This document shows, in pieces, positions 16,669 to 24,812 of a DNA stretch of 64,000 nucleotides. Within the stretch, counting starts at the first letter, position 1, and every line of letters begins with the position of its first letter. The notes under the pieces were generated by a model. That model worked only from the letters and a program-made list of their open reading frames with translations, was not told the origin of the DNA and did not search any database. Source of the stretch: Motiliproteus sp041586735 (GTDB lineage Bacteria > Pseudomonadota > Gammaproteobacteria > Pseudomonadales > Balneatricaceae). A program made the position numbers and the translations under genes. The DNA is taken from positions 116,248 through 180,247 of the forward strand of contig JBFGZQ010000007.1 of assembly GCA_041586735.1 (NCBI GenBank). The letters run 5' to 3'.

Positions 16669-17856
16669 ATGAATCAAAAGACCAAGCCTGAATTTAATTG
16701 GATCGACCCGATGAACCTGGAAGCGCAACTTACCGAAGAGGAGCGGATGGTTCGGGATACCGCCCACGAGTATTGCCAGGAGCGTCTGAAGCCTCGCGTA
16801 CTTGAGGCTAACCGCCACGAAATTTTTCACCGTGAAATCATGAATGAACTGGGTGAGCTGGGGCTGTTGGGTTGTACCCTGCCGGAAGAGTACGGCTGCG
16901 CCGGTGTTAACCATGTCTGCTATGGCCTGGTTGCCCGTGAGGTGGAGCGTGTGGATAGTGGCTACCGCTCGGCGATGAGTGTGCAGGCTTCATTGGTGAT
17001 GCATCCGATCTACACTTACGGTAATGAAGCACAGCGTCGGAAATACCTACCTAAGCTGGCGACCGGCGAATGGATCGGCTGTTTCGGCCTGACCGAGCCC
17101 GATGCCGGCTCCGATCCAGGCAGCATGCGTACGCGTGCCGAGAAGGTCGTCGACGGCTACAAGCTGACCGGCAACAAGATGTGGATCACTAACTCCCCGA
17201 TTGCCGATGTCTTTATTGTCTGGGCTAAGTTGGAAGGTGTCATCCGTGGCTTTATTTTGGAAAAAGGCATGAAAGGTCTGAGCGCTCCAAAAATTGAAGG
17301 CAAGTTCAGCCTGCGCGCCTCCATTACCGGTGAGATTGTGATGGACGAGGTGATTGTACCCGAAGAGAACCTGCTGCCTAACGTCCAAGGCTTGAGCGGC
17401 CCATTCGGCTGTCTGAACAAAGCCCGTTTCGGTATCGCCTGGGGCGCCTTGGGTGCGGCTGAATTCTGCTGGCACGCCGCCCGCCAATACACCCTTGATC
17501 GCAAACAGTTCGGTCGCCCTCTGGCTGCTACGCAATTAGTGCAACTGAAACTGGCCAACATGCAGACCGAGATCTCGCTGGCGCTGGAAGGTTGTCTGCG
17601 CGCCGGTCGCTTGATGGATGAAGGCCAGTGCCCTCCCGAGTTGATCTCCCTGCTCAAACGCAACTCCTGCGGCAAGTCCCTGGATATCGCCCGCATCGCG
17701 CGTGACATGCACGGTGGTAATGGCATCTCTGACGAGTTCCACATCATTCGTCACGTGATGAACCTGGAAGCGGTCAATACCTATGAAGGGACGCACGATG
17801 TGCATGCTCTGATCCTGGGACGTGCACAAACCGGCCTACAGGCTTTTAGCGCCTAA
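16669..17856 (+). CDS. gcdH: Glutaryl-CoA dehydrogenase
   Basis: A 395-residue FAD acyl-CoA dehydrogenase that oxidatively decarboxylates glutaryl-CoA to crotonyl-CoA, the late step of lysine and tryptophan breakdown. GCDH-specific features are SGYRSAMSVQASLVMHPI (the Arg that binds the substrate carboxylate), CFGLTEPDAGSDPGSMRTRAE, and the catalytic Glu in LEAVNTYEGTHDVHALILGRA near residue 370. Length and termini are canonical. A good ribosome site (AGGAAAAAGCG) precedes the ATG. It is followed, after 180 bases, by the 2-oxoacid dehydrogenase genes on the same strand, which could supply glutaryl-CoA from 2-oxoadipate; that link is inference. Confidence 0.93.
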   Translation: MNQKTKPEFNWIDPMNLEAQLTEEERMVRDTAHEYCQERLKPRVLEANRHEIFHREIMNELGELGLLGCTLPEEYGCAGVNHVCYGLVAREVERVDSGYRSAMSVQASLVMHPIYTYGNEAQRRKYLPKLATGEWIGCFGLTEPDAGSDPGSMRTRAEKVVDGYKLTGNKMWITNSPIADVFIVWAKLEGVIRGFILEKGMKGLSAPKIEGKFSLRASITGEIVMDEVIVPEENLLPNVQGLSGPFGCLNKARFGIAWGALGAAEFCWHAARQYTLDRKQFGRPLAATQLVQLKLANMQTEISLALEGCLRAGRLMDEGQCPPELISLLKRNSCGKSLDIARIARDMHGGNGISDEFHIIRHVMNLEAVNTYEGTHDVHALILGRAQTGLQAFSA

Positions 17857-18038
17857 GATATCAGGCCCCTGACCTCGTTAGGGTTCACCCTGGATCCGCA
17901 AGCACAAAAGTTCAGGTAAGACGTTATAGGTTTGCAGCTCCACGCTTTTTATCTTTAAGGGCCAGGTGGCGGGGTTTGGGGTGGCGTCACAGCGCTTAAC
18001 AGCGTTAGAGGCAATATAGAAAGGGTAAGGGATGTACT

Positions 18039-20309
18039 ATGCAAAATAGAGCAAAAGTGGTTGATGAAAATTTTATTCGCCGAGTAGAGCTGGGTGATCT
18101 GCCATCATCCCCTATTTCTTTGTCGCTAGCGGACGTCGGCCTGAGGCCCCCAGAGCTGGTGGAGCTGTTTGAATCGCAGCTGATGAGCCGCCATCTTGAT
18201 CTGCAGTCGCGGCTGTTACAAGCACGGGGCGAGGCGTTCTATACCATCGGCAGTTCCGGTCATGAAGGCTGCGTTGCCATCGGCAAGGCGTTTGATTATC
18301 GGGATATGGCGTTTCTGCATTACCGTGATGCGGCGTTTCTGATTCAACGCAGTAAGCAGTTGCCCGGTGAAACCATACTGTACGATATGTTGCTCTCCTT
18401 TGCGGCATCGGCGGACGACCCCATCTCCGGCGGCCGGCATAAGGTGCTCGGTAGCAAACGCTTGGCTGTTCCGCCGCAGACCAGCACCATCGCGTCCCAC
18501 CTGCCCAAGGCGGTGGGCGCGGCCTACAGCATTCCGCTGGCCAAGCGCATGAAGCTAGACGGCGGCCTGCCCCATGACGGCGTGGTGCTCTGTAGTTTCG
18601 GTGACGCGTCTTCTAACCATTCGACTGCTCAGGGCGCGATCAATGCAGCGGCCTGGGCGGCGTATCAAAAGGTCCCCATGCCACTGGTGTTCGTGTGCGA
18701 GGATAACGGCATCGGTATCTCTACCGCTACCCCTGAGGGCTGGGTCGCCGCCAACTACGCTAATCGTCCGGGGCTGAAATATATCTATTGTGACGGTTTG
18801 AATCTGCTGGATACTTATCGCAAAGCGCGCGAAGCCGCCTTTTATGCCAGACGTCACCGTTTGCCGGTGTTTTTGCATATGCGCACGGTGCGACTGATGG
18901 GGCACGCCGGTTCCGACGCCCAGACCGCGTACTTGGAGCGTCAGGCGATCGAGGCTATGGAGGCGCAGGATCCGCTGCTGCATACGGCGCGATTGCTGAT
19001 CGACAACGCTGTGCTGGATGCCGCCCAGATCTGTGAACTCTATGAAGCGATGCGGGAACGCACGGCGCGTGTTGCGGAGCAGGCGATTAAGCGACCCAAG
19101 TTAAAAACGTCGGAGCAGGTGATGGCGTCGCTTATCCCACCGAAGAGCAATCTGCCGGCCTTCAAACCGGCCATGCCAGAGGCGCGTAGCGAAATCTTCG
19201 CCCGGGAGAGTCGTTTTCTCAATGAGCCGCAGCATATGGCGCGACTGATCAACTGGACACTGGCCGATCTGATGCTGGAGCAGAGCAATATCATCCTGGC
19301 CGGTGAGGATATCGGTCCCAAGGGTGGTGTCTACAATGTCACCGGCAAGCTGTCCGAGCGCTTCGGTCAACACCGGGTGATCAACACCCTGCTGGATGAA
19401 CAGAGCATTCTGGGGTTGGCGATCGGATTGGGGCATAACGGCTTCCTGCCGATTCCGGAGATTCAGTTCCTGGCTTATGTGCATAATGCCGAGGACCAGA
19501 TCCGTGGCGAAGCAGCCACTTTGAGTTTTTTCTCCAACGGCCAGTATAGCAATCCGATGGTGCTCCGGGTGGCAGGATTGGCCTACCAGAAGGGCTTCGG
19601 CGGTCATTTCCACAACGATAACTCCCTGGCGGTGTTTCGGGATATTCCTGGCCTGGTGGTCGCCTGTCCGTCTAACGGTGCCGATGCCGTAGAGATGCTG
19701 CGTGCCTGTGTGAAGCTGGCGCAGGAGCAGCAGCGGGTGGTGGTGTTTATCGAGCCGATCGCGCTCTACATGACCCGGGATCTGCACGAAGAGGGCGATG
19801 GTCTGTGGACCCATGATTACGTTCCGCCGGCCGAGGCTAAGCCGATTCAACCGGGAGAGTTCGGTCAGTACGGCGAGGGTACAGAGCTGTGTATTCTCAC
19901 TTACGGTAACGGTTACTTCCTCTCCCGCCAAGCGGCTAAGGTGCTGGAGGAGCAGCACGGGATCGATCTGCGTGTTATCGATCTGCGCTGGCTGGCCCCG
20001 CTTAACGAGGCGCAGCTTGCTGAGGTGATTGCCCCCTGCGCGCACCTGTTGATTGTCGATGAATGCCGGGGCGCAGGCTCGGTCAGTGAGGCGCTGATGG
20101 CCATGGTTCAGGAGCAGATACAGGATAAACGCCAGGCACTGGATAAGCCCGCACTCAAAGTCAAACGTCTGACCGCCGCTGAAAGCTTTATTCCCCTGGG
20201 ACGGGCGGCCACCTGTACGTTGCCCAGTAAGGAAAGCATCCTGGCTTTAGCATTGAACCTGTTAGGCAAAGACGCTTCGCGCTCTTCTGTCAACGTGAAA
20301 ACCGCTTAG
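18039..20309 (+). CDS. 2-oxoacid dehydrogenase E1, fused alpha-beta
   Basis: A 756-residue thiamine-diphosphate enzyme in which both E1 halves are fused. The alpha half (to about residue 370) has FYTIGSSGHEGCVAIG, RDAAFLIQRS, and the ThDP-binding GDASSNHSTAQGAINAAAWA...CEDNGIGIS (about residues 188-228; GDG is GDA here). The beta half begins near residue 395 (MARLINWTLADLMLE) and has GEDIGPKGGVYNVT, DEQSILGLAIGLGHNGFLPIPEIQF and DLRWLAPL. Fused E1 proteins of this kind are annotated as branched-chain or generic 2-oxoacid dehydrogenases. The substrate cannot be read from the sequence; the neighbouring gcdH makes 2-oxoadipate a reasonable guess. The two downstream genes appear to form an operon with it. 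Confidence 0.85.
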   Translation: MQNRAKVVDENFIRRVELGDLPSSPISLSLADVGLRPPELVELFESQLMSRHLDLQSRLLQARGEAFYTIGSSGHEGCVAIGKAFDYRDMAFLHYRDAAFLIQRSKQLPGETILYDMLLSFAASADDPISGGRHKVLGSKRLAVPPQTSTIASHLPKAVGAAYSIPLAKRMKLDGGLPHDGVVLCSFGDASSNHSTAQGAINAAAWAAYQKVPMPLVFVCEDNGIGISTATPEGWVAANYANRPGLKYIYCDGLNLLDTYRKAREAAFYARRHRLPVFLHMRTVRLMGHAGSDAQTAYLERQAIEAMEAQDPLLHTARLLIDNAVLDAAQICELYEAMRERTARVAEQAIKRPKLKTSEQVMASLIPPKSNLPAFKPAMPEARSEIFARESRFLNEPQHMARLINWTLADLMLEQSNIILAGEDIGPKGGVYNVTGKLSERFGQHRVINTLLDEQSILGLAIGLGHNGFLPIPEIQFLAYVHNAEDQIRGEAATLSFFSNGQYSNPMVLRVAGLAYQKGFGGHFHNDNSLAVFRDIPGLVVACPSNGADAVEMLRACVKLAQEQQRVVVFIEPIALYMTRDLHEEGDGLWTHDYVPPAEAKPIQPGEFGQYGEGTELCILTYGNGYFLSRQAAKVLEEQHGIDLRVIDLRWLAPLNEAQLAEVIAPCAHLLIVDECRGAGSVSEALMAMVQEQIQDKRQALDKPALKVKRLTAAESFIPLGRAATCTLPSKESILALALNLLGKDASRSSVNVKTA

Positions 20310-20334
20310 TTGCGCGATCTGGAGAGTAAATAAG

Positions 20335-21387
20335 ATGAAACAGAAGGCGTTGGTAATCTGCCCGGGGCGCGGCACATACAACAAAGAGGAGTTGGGCTAC
20401 CTGCAGCGGTTTCATGCTGCTGAAGAGGGGAGTGATAAGGCAGCATTTTTTGCCCGCCTCGATAGCTACCGTCAGCATCAGGGGCAGATACCGGTCAGCG
20501 AGCTGGATGGGCGGGACACTTTTGTCATGCGCGAGCATACCCGGGGGGATAACGCTTCGCCCCTGATACATGCATGCGCCTATGCGGATTTTCTCAGTAT
20601 CGATCGAGAACAGTTTGACGTGGTAGCGATCACCGGCAACTCCATGGGTTGGTATATTGCTCTGGCTGCCGCCCAGGCGCTGAAGGAGCCCGCCGCGATC
20701 GAGGTGATCAACACCATGGGCACCCTGATGCAAGAGAGCATGATCGGTGGCCAGATGATCTACCCGTTGGTTGATGAAAACTGGCGGCTGATACCAGGAC
20801 GTCGCGACTATTTACTGGCGCTGATGGCCAGCATCAATCAGCAGGCGGAGGCAGATCTGTACATCTCCATCGAGTTGGGTGGCCTGCTGGTCTTCGGCGG
20901 TAACGAAGTGGCACTGAAACAGCTGCTGGAGCAGTTGCCGCCGGAACAAGGGCGCTTTCCATTACGACTGCATAACCATGCCGCATTCCATACCCCGCTG
21001 CTCAAGGCGATTGCTGAGCAGGGGCAGAAGATGCTGGGCGCTGAGTTGTTCGAGGCGCCGGCGATACCCTTGATCGACGGCCGCGGCCATATCTGGCAGC
21101 CCTATAGCACGGATACCCAGGCGCTGCACCAGTACACCCTGGGTCACCAGGTTTACCTGGCGTACGACTTCTCCAAAGCGTTAGAGGTCTCGGTCAAGGA
21201 GTTCGCCCCGGACAGGATCATTATCCTCGGCCCCGGCAACACCCTTGGCGGCGCCGTCGCCCAGGCGCTGATCAACATCAATTGGCAGGGTCTGAGCTGT
21301 AAAGCGGACTTTATCAGCCAACAGAAACAAGATCCCTACGTGCTGGCCATGGGCATGGAAGAACAGCGCGTAAAGGTTTGTGGCTGA
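20335..21387 (+). CDS. FabD-like acyltransferase embedded in the 2-oxoacid dehydrogenase operon
   Basis: A 350-residue protein with the malonyl-CoA:ACP acyltransferase fold. The nucleophile elbow is GNSMGW with Ser103 (GHSLGE in FabD), the catalytic His is in HNHAAFHTPLL (His219), and LGPGNTLGG near the C-terminus matches the FabD GPG loop. The beginning ALVICPGRGTYNKEEL replaces the usual FPGQGSQ. The catalytic Ser-His pair is therefore kept while the Arg that holds the malonyl carboxylate is not evident. It starts 25 bases after the E1 stop. It is too divergent for fatty-acid synthesis FabD; the context suggests acyl transfer to or from the lipoyl arm or an acyl carrier, which is inference. 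Confidence 0.75.
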   Translation: MKQKALVICPGRGTYNKEELGYLQRFHAAEEGSDKAAFFARLDSYRQHQGQIPVSELDGRDTFVMREHTRGDNASPLIHACAYADFLSIDREQFDVVAITGNSMGWYIALAAAQALKEPAAIEVINTMGTLMQESMIGGQMIYPLVDENWRLIPGRRDYLLALMASINQQAEADLYISIELGGLLVFGGNEVALKQLLEQLPPEQGRFPLRLHNHAAFHTPLLKAIAEQGQKMLGAELFEAPAIPLIDGRGHIWQPYSTDTQALHQYTLGHQVYLAYDFSKALEVSVKEFAPDRIIILGPGNTLGGAVAQALININWQGLSCKADFISQQKQDPYVLAMGMEEQRVKVCG

Positions 21388-21548
21388 TAGAGGGACCCAC
21401 CCCTTAAGGCTCTCGCCATGGGCTCTGCCTTTGGCCTCGCACGTTTTAACAGTACTGGCCTAAACGCTATTTTTTTAAAGGTGGCAAGGATGCAGTGCTT
21501 TAAAAACATGAATGGTTTTAAACAGAATTTATATTAGCAGGCCGTTTT

Positions 21549-23036
21549 ATGACGCATATATTCAAGCTTCCTGACTTAGGGGAAAACATCGAACAGGGCA
21601 CGGTAGTCGATATTTTGGTAGCAACCGGCGACCCGGTTGAGAATGGTCAGGTGGTAATAGAGATTGAAACGGATAAATCAGTTGTAGAGATTCCTATCGA
21701 TAGCCGGGGTGTGGTTGAGAAGGTCGTGGTGTCGGTGGGGGATATGGTAGTGGCCGGGGCGGAGCTGTTCGAGCTGAATACCTCGACCACGGCGGTTGTT
21801 GCGCAGGTCAAGCCGGTCGCGCGGGTGGCAGAAAGCGCTACCCTGCAAAGCGTGCCGGTGCTAAAGGCGGCAGCAGGGGTAAAAGCGGCAGAAGGGCTAC
21901 AGGCTGTTACCGCAGCACCGCAAGAGGCGCTTAAATATGACAACCTGGTTGATATCGCTATCCCCGATCTAGGCAAAGGGCGAACGCAGGCGCTGATCAA
22001 CAATATCCCCGTTGCTAGAGGCGATATTGTGCAGAAAGGTCAAACCTTGCTGGAGATTGAGACCGATAAGTTTGTGCTGGAGCTGGCGGCGGAGTTTGAC
22101 GGCCAGGTGACAGAGCTGATTGTAGCTCAGGGGGATGAGGTTGTATCCGGGCAACTGGCACTGCGTATTGCCACCGCTGCCCGCCCACCGCTGCCTGTTA
22201 GTGATGAGGGACAGGCGACTGAGATGTATGTGGTTGGAGGGGATGCTGCGGTGGCTAATACGGCGGGTCTGCCGCATGAGCAGCTGGCATCGAATGCCGT
22301 GGTCGCCGGGCCAGCGACGCGTCGATTGGGGCGGGCGTTGGGTGTCGACCTGCAGGGAGTGGCGCAAAACCTGGGGCGCGAGCGGCTAGATAACGATGAT
22401 GTGACCGCTTATGCCAGGGCCTTGATCCAGGGCGTAGCGGGTAAGCCTGCGGCGGCTTGTGGATCAGCAGGCGCTCATGGCTGGTTGCAGGCGCAGGTGG
22501 ATATGACGGAACTGGCGGCATGGTTGCAACAGCGCAACCAAAGCCTGGATCTTGGGGATATACCGATGGTGACAACCGCACTGATGGTCAAGGCGATGGT
22601 CATGGCGTTAGCGCCGCTGGCCGAGCGCGACCTGGCTGTTGAGGTGACGATGGCGCAGGCGCAGGGCATGCTGTCAACGACCGTCGTGCATGCCGGGCAG
22701 CAGCGTCTTGAGCAGATCATCCGGCAGTTAAATTTGGCGGCGGATAAGAGTGAGGAAACACTGGGGCAGAGCGCCGCTGTGACTTTGGTCGACTTGGCGG
22801 GGTCTGGGTTGCAGAGCCTGAGTGTGCCGGTGAAAGACGGTCAGTTGCTCAATGTGGTGATGGGTACAAGCTGGAGGGCGCCGCGCTATGTCGATGACGC
22901 CGTACAGCCTCGGTTGTGGCTACCCGTCAGCCTGAGCTTTGATCTGCGCCGGATAAGTCTGGTTCAAGGTTCTGCCTATCTGCAGCGGTTGCAAGGCTTA
23001 TTGCAGGATCCCATCGCGTTCGCTTTCGGCATTTGA
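21549..23036 (+). CDS. 2-oxoacid dehydrogenase E2-like, two lipoyl domains, catalytic motif lost
   Basis: A 495-residue E2-type protein. Lipoyl domain 1 spans about residues 1-78 with lipoyl-Lys43 (EIETDKSVVEI); lipoyl domain 2 spans 133-208 with Lys174 (EIETDKFVLEL). A peripheral subunit-binding domain follows (about 245-290, AGPATRRLGRALGVDLQGV). The C-terminal transacylase domain is short and divergent: the expected SFDHRVxDG is SFDLRRISLVQG, so the catalytic His is Leu466 and the Asp is Ser469. It therefore should not transfer acyl groups to CoA by the normal mechanism. I confirmed the codons for this block by eye. No E3 gene is near. The acyltransferase gene upstream may supply the missing activity. 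Confidence 0.85.
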   Translation: MTHIFKLPDLGENIEQGTVVDILVATGDPVENGQVVIEIETDKSVVEIPIDSRGVVEKVVVSVGDMVVAGAELFELNTSTTAVVAQVKPVARVAESATLQSVPVLKAAAGVKAAEGLQAVTAAPQEALKYDNLVDIAIPDLGKGRTQALINNIPVARGDIVQKGQTLLEIETDKFVLELAAEFDGQVTELIVAQGDEVVSGQLALRIATAARPPLPVSDEGQATEMYVVGGDAAVANTAGLPHEQLASNAVVAGPATRRLGRALGVDLQGVAQNLGRERLDNDDVTAYARALIQGVAGKPAAACGSAGAHGWLQAQVDMTELAAWLQQRNQSLDLGDIPMVTTALMVKAMVMALAPLAERDLAVEVTMAQAQGMLSTTVVHAGQQRLEQIIRQLNLAADKSEETLGQSAAVTLVDLAGSGLQSLSVPVKDGQLLNVVMGTSWRAPRYVDDAVQPRLWLPVSLSFDLRRISLVQGSAYLQRLQGLLQDPIAFAFGI

Positions 23037-23084
23037 TCGGACATATAACTTAAGACGATCATCCTGAAGGTGGCAAAACCCAGG

Positions 23085-23140
23085 TGTTAGCGTACCGCCT
23101 CAGCCGCTAGGTTCACCGGCGCAGTGGCTGAGAGCTAACA
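23085..23140. other. Two-part inverted repeat upstream of tupBCA
   Basis: Outer arms TGTTAGC (23085-23091) and GCTAACA (23134-23140) are perfect complements, and inside them CTCAGCCGCT (23099-23108) pairs with AGTGGCTGAG (23123-23132) with a single G.U. The RNA would form a stem with one internal loop. It lies 49 bases after the E2 stop and 162 bases before tupB. No T run follows, so it is not a typical terminator; it may be a leader structure for the tungstate transporter or a 3' processing hairpin of the E1-E2 transcript. Confidence 0.55.
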
Positions 23141-23301
23141 ATCAGGTGGGGATAGGCGTTTACGCAATATCTGGACTAGATAAATACTCTATTTTATTGA
23201 AGTATAACTGTGTTTTCCTTAGAGTGAGCGAAAATGTTTTGTGCCAGCAACGCTCACTGGCCTCCATCTTGGTATCCGTCGTCTGAACGAAGAGGCCGTC
23301 C

Positions 23302-24039
23302 TTGACTGAATTTTCAGAAGCTTTTGTTGCGGCTTTTTCGCTGTTGATCAGTCTGGATCCCGACTTGGCGGAGATCGTCATGCTCTCTTTGTCGGTGAGT
23401 TTGGTGGCGGTATTTATCGCGATTCTGGTGGGTATGCCCCTAGGCGCAGCCTTGGCGATCTTCTCTTTTCCGGGGCGCCGGGTGGTGGTGGTCGGGCTGA
23501 GTTCACTGATGGGGCTGCCGCCGGTGGTGGTGGGGCTGATCGTTTACATGCTGCTGTCCCGCTCGGGTCCCCTGGGGGTGCTGGGCTTGTTGTTCACTCC
23601 GACCGCGATGGTTATCGCCCAGGTTATTCTGGTGGTACCCATTATCGCGGCGCTGACCCGTCAGGTGGTGGAGGAGCTGTGGGGCGAGTACCAAGAGCAA
23701 CTGCGTTCGTTAGGGGCAACGCCCAGGCAGGCGTTACCGACCCTGCTTTGGGATGGGCGTTTCTCGCTGATCACCGCGATGCTGGCCGGTTTTGGGCGTG
23801 CTATTGCCGAAGTGGGCGCGGTGATGATCGTGGGCGGAAATATTGATCATGCCACCCGGGTTATGACCACCGCCATCGCGCTGGAAGTGAGTAAGGGCGA
23901 TCTGGCTTTGGCGCTTGGCTTGGGGATCGTGCTGATCTTGATCTCTACCTGTGTCAATGCGCTGGCCCAGCTGGTCAAGCAACCAGGGGTTAAGCCGCCG
24001 CTACCAAACCGACGTCCGATAAATAGGGGGGGTCGATGA
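23302..24039 (+). CDS. tupB: Tungstate ABC transporter permease
   Basis: A 245-residue ABC permease with five to six hydrophobic segments and the cytoplasmic loop QEQLRSLGATPRQALPTLLWD that docks with the ATPase (the EAA-type loop). The TupB/WtpB-type sequence includes LMGLPPVVVGLIVYMLLSRSGPLG and GFGRAIAEVGAVMIVGGNIDHATRVMTTAI. The start is a TTG at 23302 with a GAAGAGG ribosome-like sequence upstream. It overlaps tupC by four bases. Together with tupC and tupA it makes one importer for tungstate, which would feed the AOR-type enzyme upstream. Confidence 0.9.
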   Translation: MTEFSEAFVAAFSLLISLDPDLAEIVMLSLSVSLVAVFIAILVGMPLGAALAIFSFPGRRVVVVGLSSLMGLPPVVVGLIVYMLLSRSGPLGVLGLLFTPTAMVIAQVILVVPIIAALTRQVVEELWGEYQEQLRSLGATPRQALPTLLWDGRFSLITAMLAGFGRAIAEVGAVMIVGGNIDHATRVMTTAIALEVSKGDLALALGLGIVLILISTCVNALAQLVKQPGVKPPLPNRRPINRGGR

Positions 24040-24812
24040 CCATCGATAACATCCTGCCGCTGGAACTCAGGTCGGTCAATTTTGAGGCGCAAGGCAAGCG
24101 CCTGATCAAGGACCTCAGCTGCTCCTTTGCGCCGGGGTTGCGTACCATCGTTATCGGTCCTAATGGGGCCGGTAAAAGCCTGTTTCTCAGACTTTGCCAC
24201 GGCCTGTTGCAGCCCTCCTCGGGCCAGGTTATCTGGCACGGTGGCGCAGGGCAGGACGTGACTCGGGCGCAGGGTATGGTGTTTCAGCGACCGGTAATGC
24301 TGCGCCGCTCGGTACATGCCAACGTCGACTATGCCTTGTCCGTGCGTGGGGTGCCGCGAAAATTACGCAATACGATCATCGATGAGGTGTTACAGCGTAC
24401 CGGGCTGAGTCGTTTTGCCAGCTCTCCGGCTCGTCAGCTGTCGTTTGGTGAACAGCAGCGCTTAGCGCTGGCTCGGGCCTGGGCGCTGAAGCCGCAGATC
24501 CTGTTCCTGGATGAGCCGACCGCCAGTCTGGACCCTCCGGCGACCCATCTGGTGGAACAGATTATCGAGGCGATCCATACCGCGGGTACCCGTATCGTCA
24601 TGACCACCCATGACTTGGGACAAGCGCGGCGGTTGGCCGATGAGGTGATGTTCCTGCATCGGGGGCGGCTGTTGGAACATGCACCGGCCCCACAATTCTT
24701 TGATGAGCCTCAGAACGACTTTGCTCGGGCCTTTGTTCGCGGCGAGCTGCTCTGGTGGCATCGAAAAAACCCACTCCGTAAACCTGGCAGTCAAGAGGAA
24801 ATAGCCCCATGA
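24036..24812 (+). CDS. tupC: Tungstate ABC transporter ATP-binding protein
   Basis: A 258-residue ABC ATPase. Walker A is GPNGAGKS (about residues 48-55), the Q loop is MVFQRPVMLRRS, the signature is the variant LSFGEQQRLALARAWA, Walker B is ILFLDEPTASLDP and the switch His is in MTTHDLGQA. It overlaps tupB by four bases (ATGA) and tupA by four bases, so the three genes are tightly coupled. The C-terminal extension past the nucleotide-binding core is short, without a molybdate-binding TOBE domain, as in TupC rather than ModC. Confidence 0.92.
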   Translation: MTIDNILPLELRSVNFEAQGKRLIKDLSCSFAPGLRTIVIGPNGAGKSLFLRLCHGLLQPSSGQVIWHGGAGQDVTRAQGMVFQRPVMLRRSVHANVDYALSVRGVPRKLRNTIIDEVLQRTGLSRFASSPARQLSFGEQQRLALARAWALKPQILFLDEPTASLDPPATHLVEQIIEAIHTAGTRIVMTTHDLGQARRLADEVMFLHRGRLLEHAPAPQFFDEPQNDFARAFVRGELLWWHRKNPLRKPGSQEEIAP

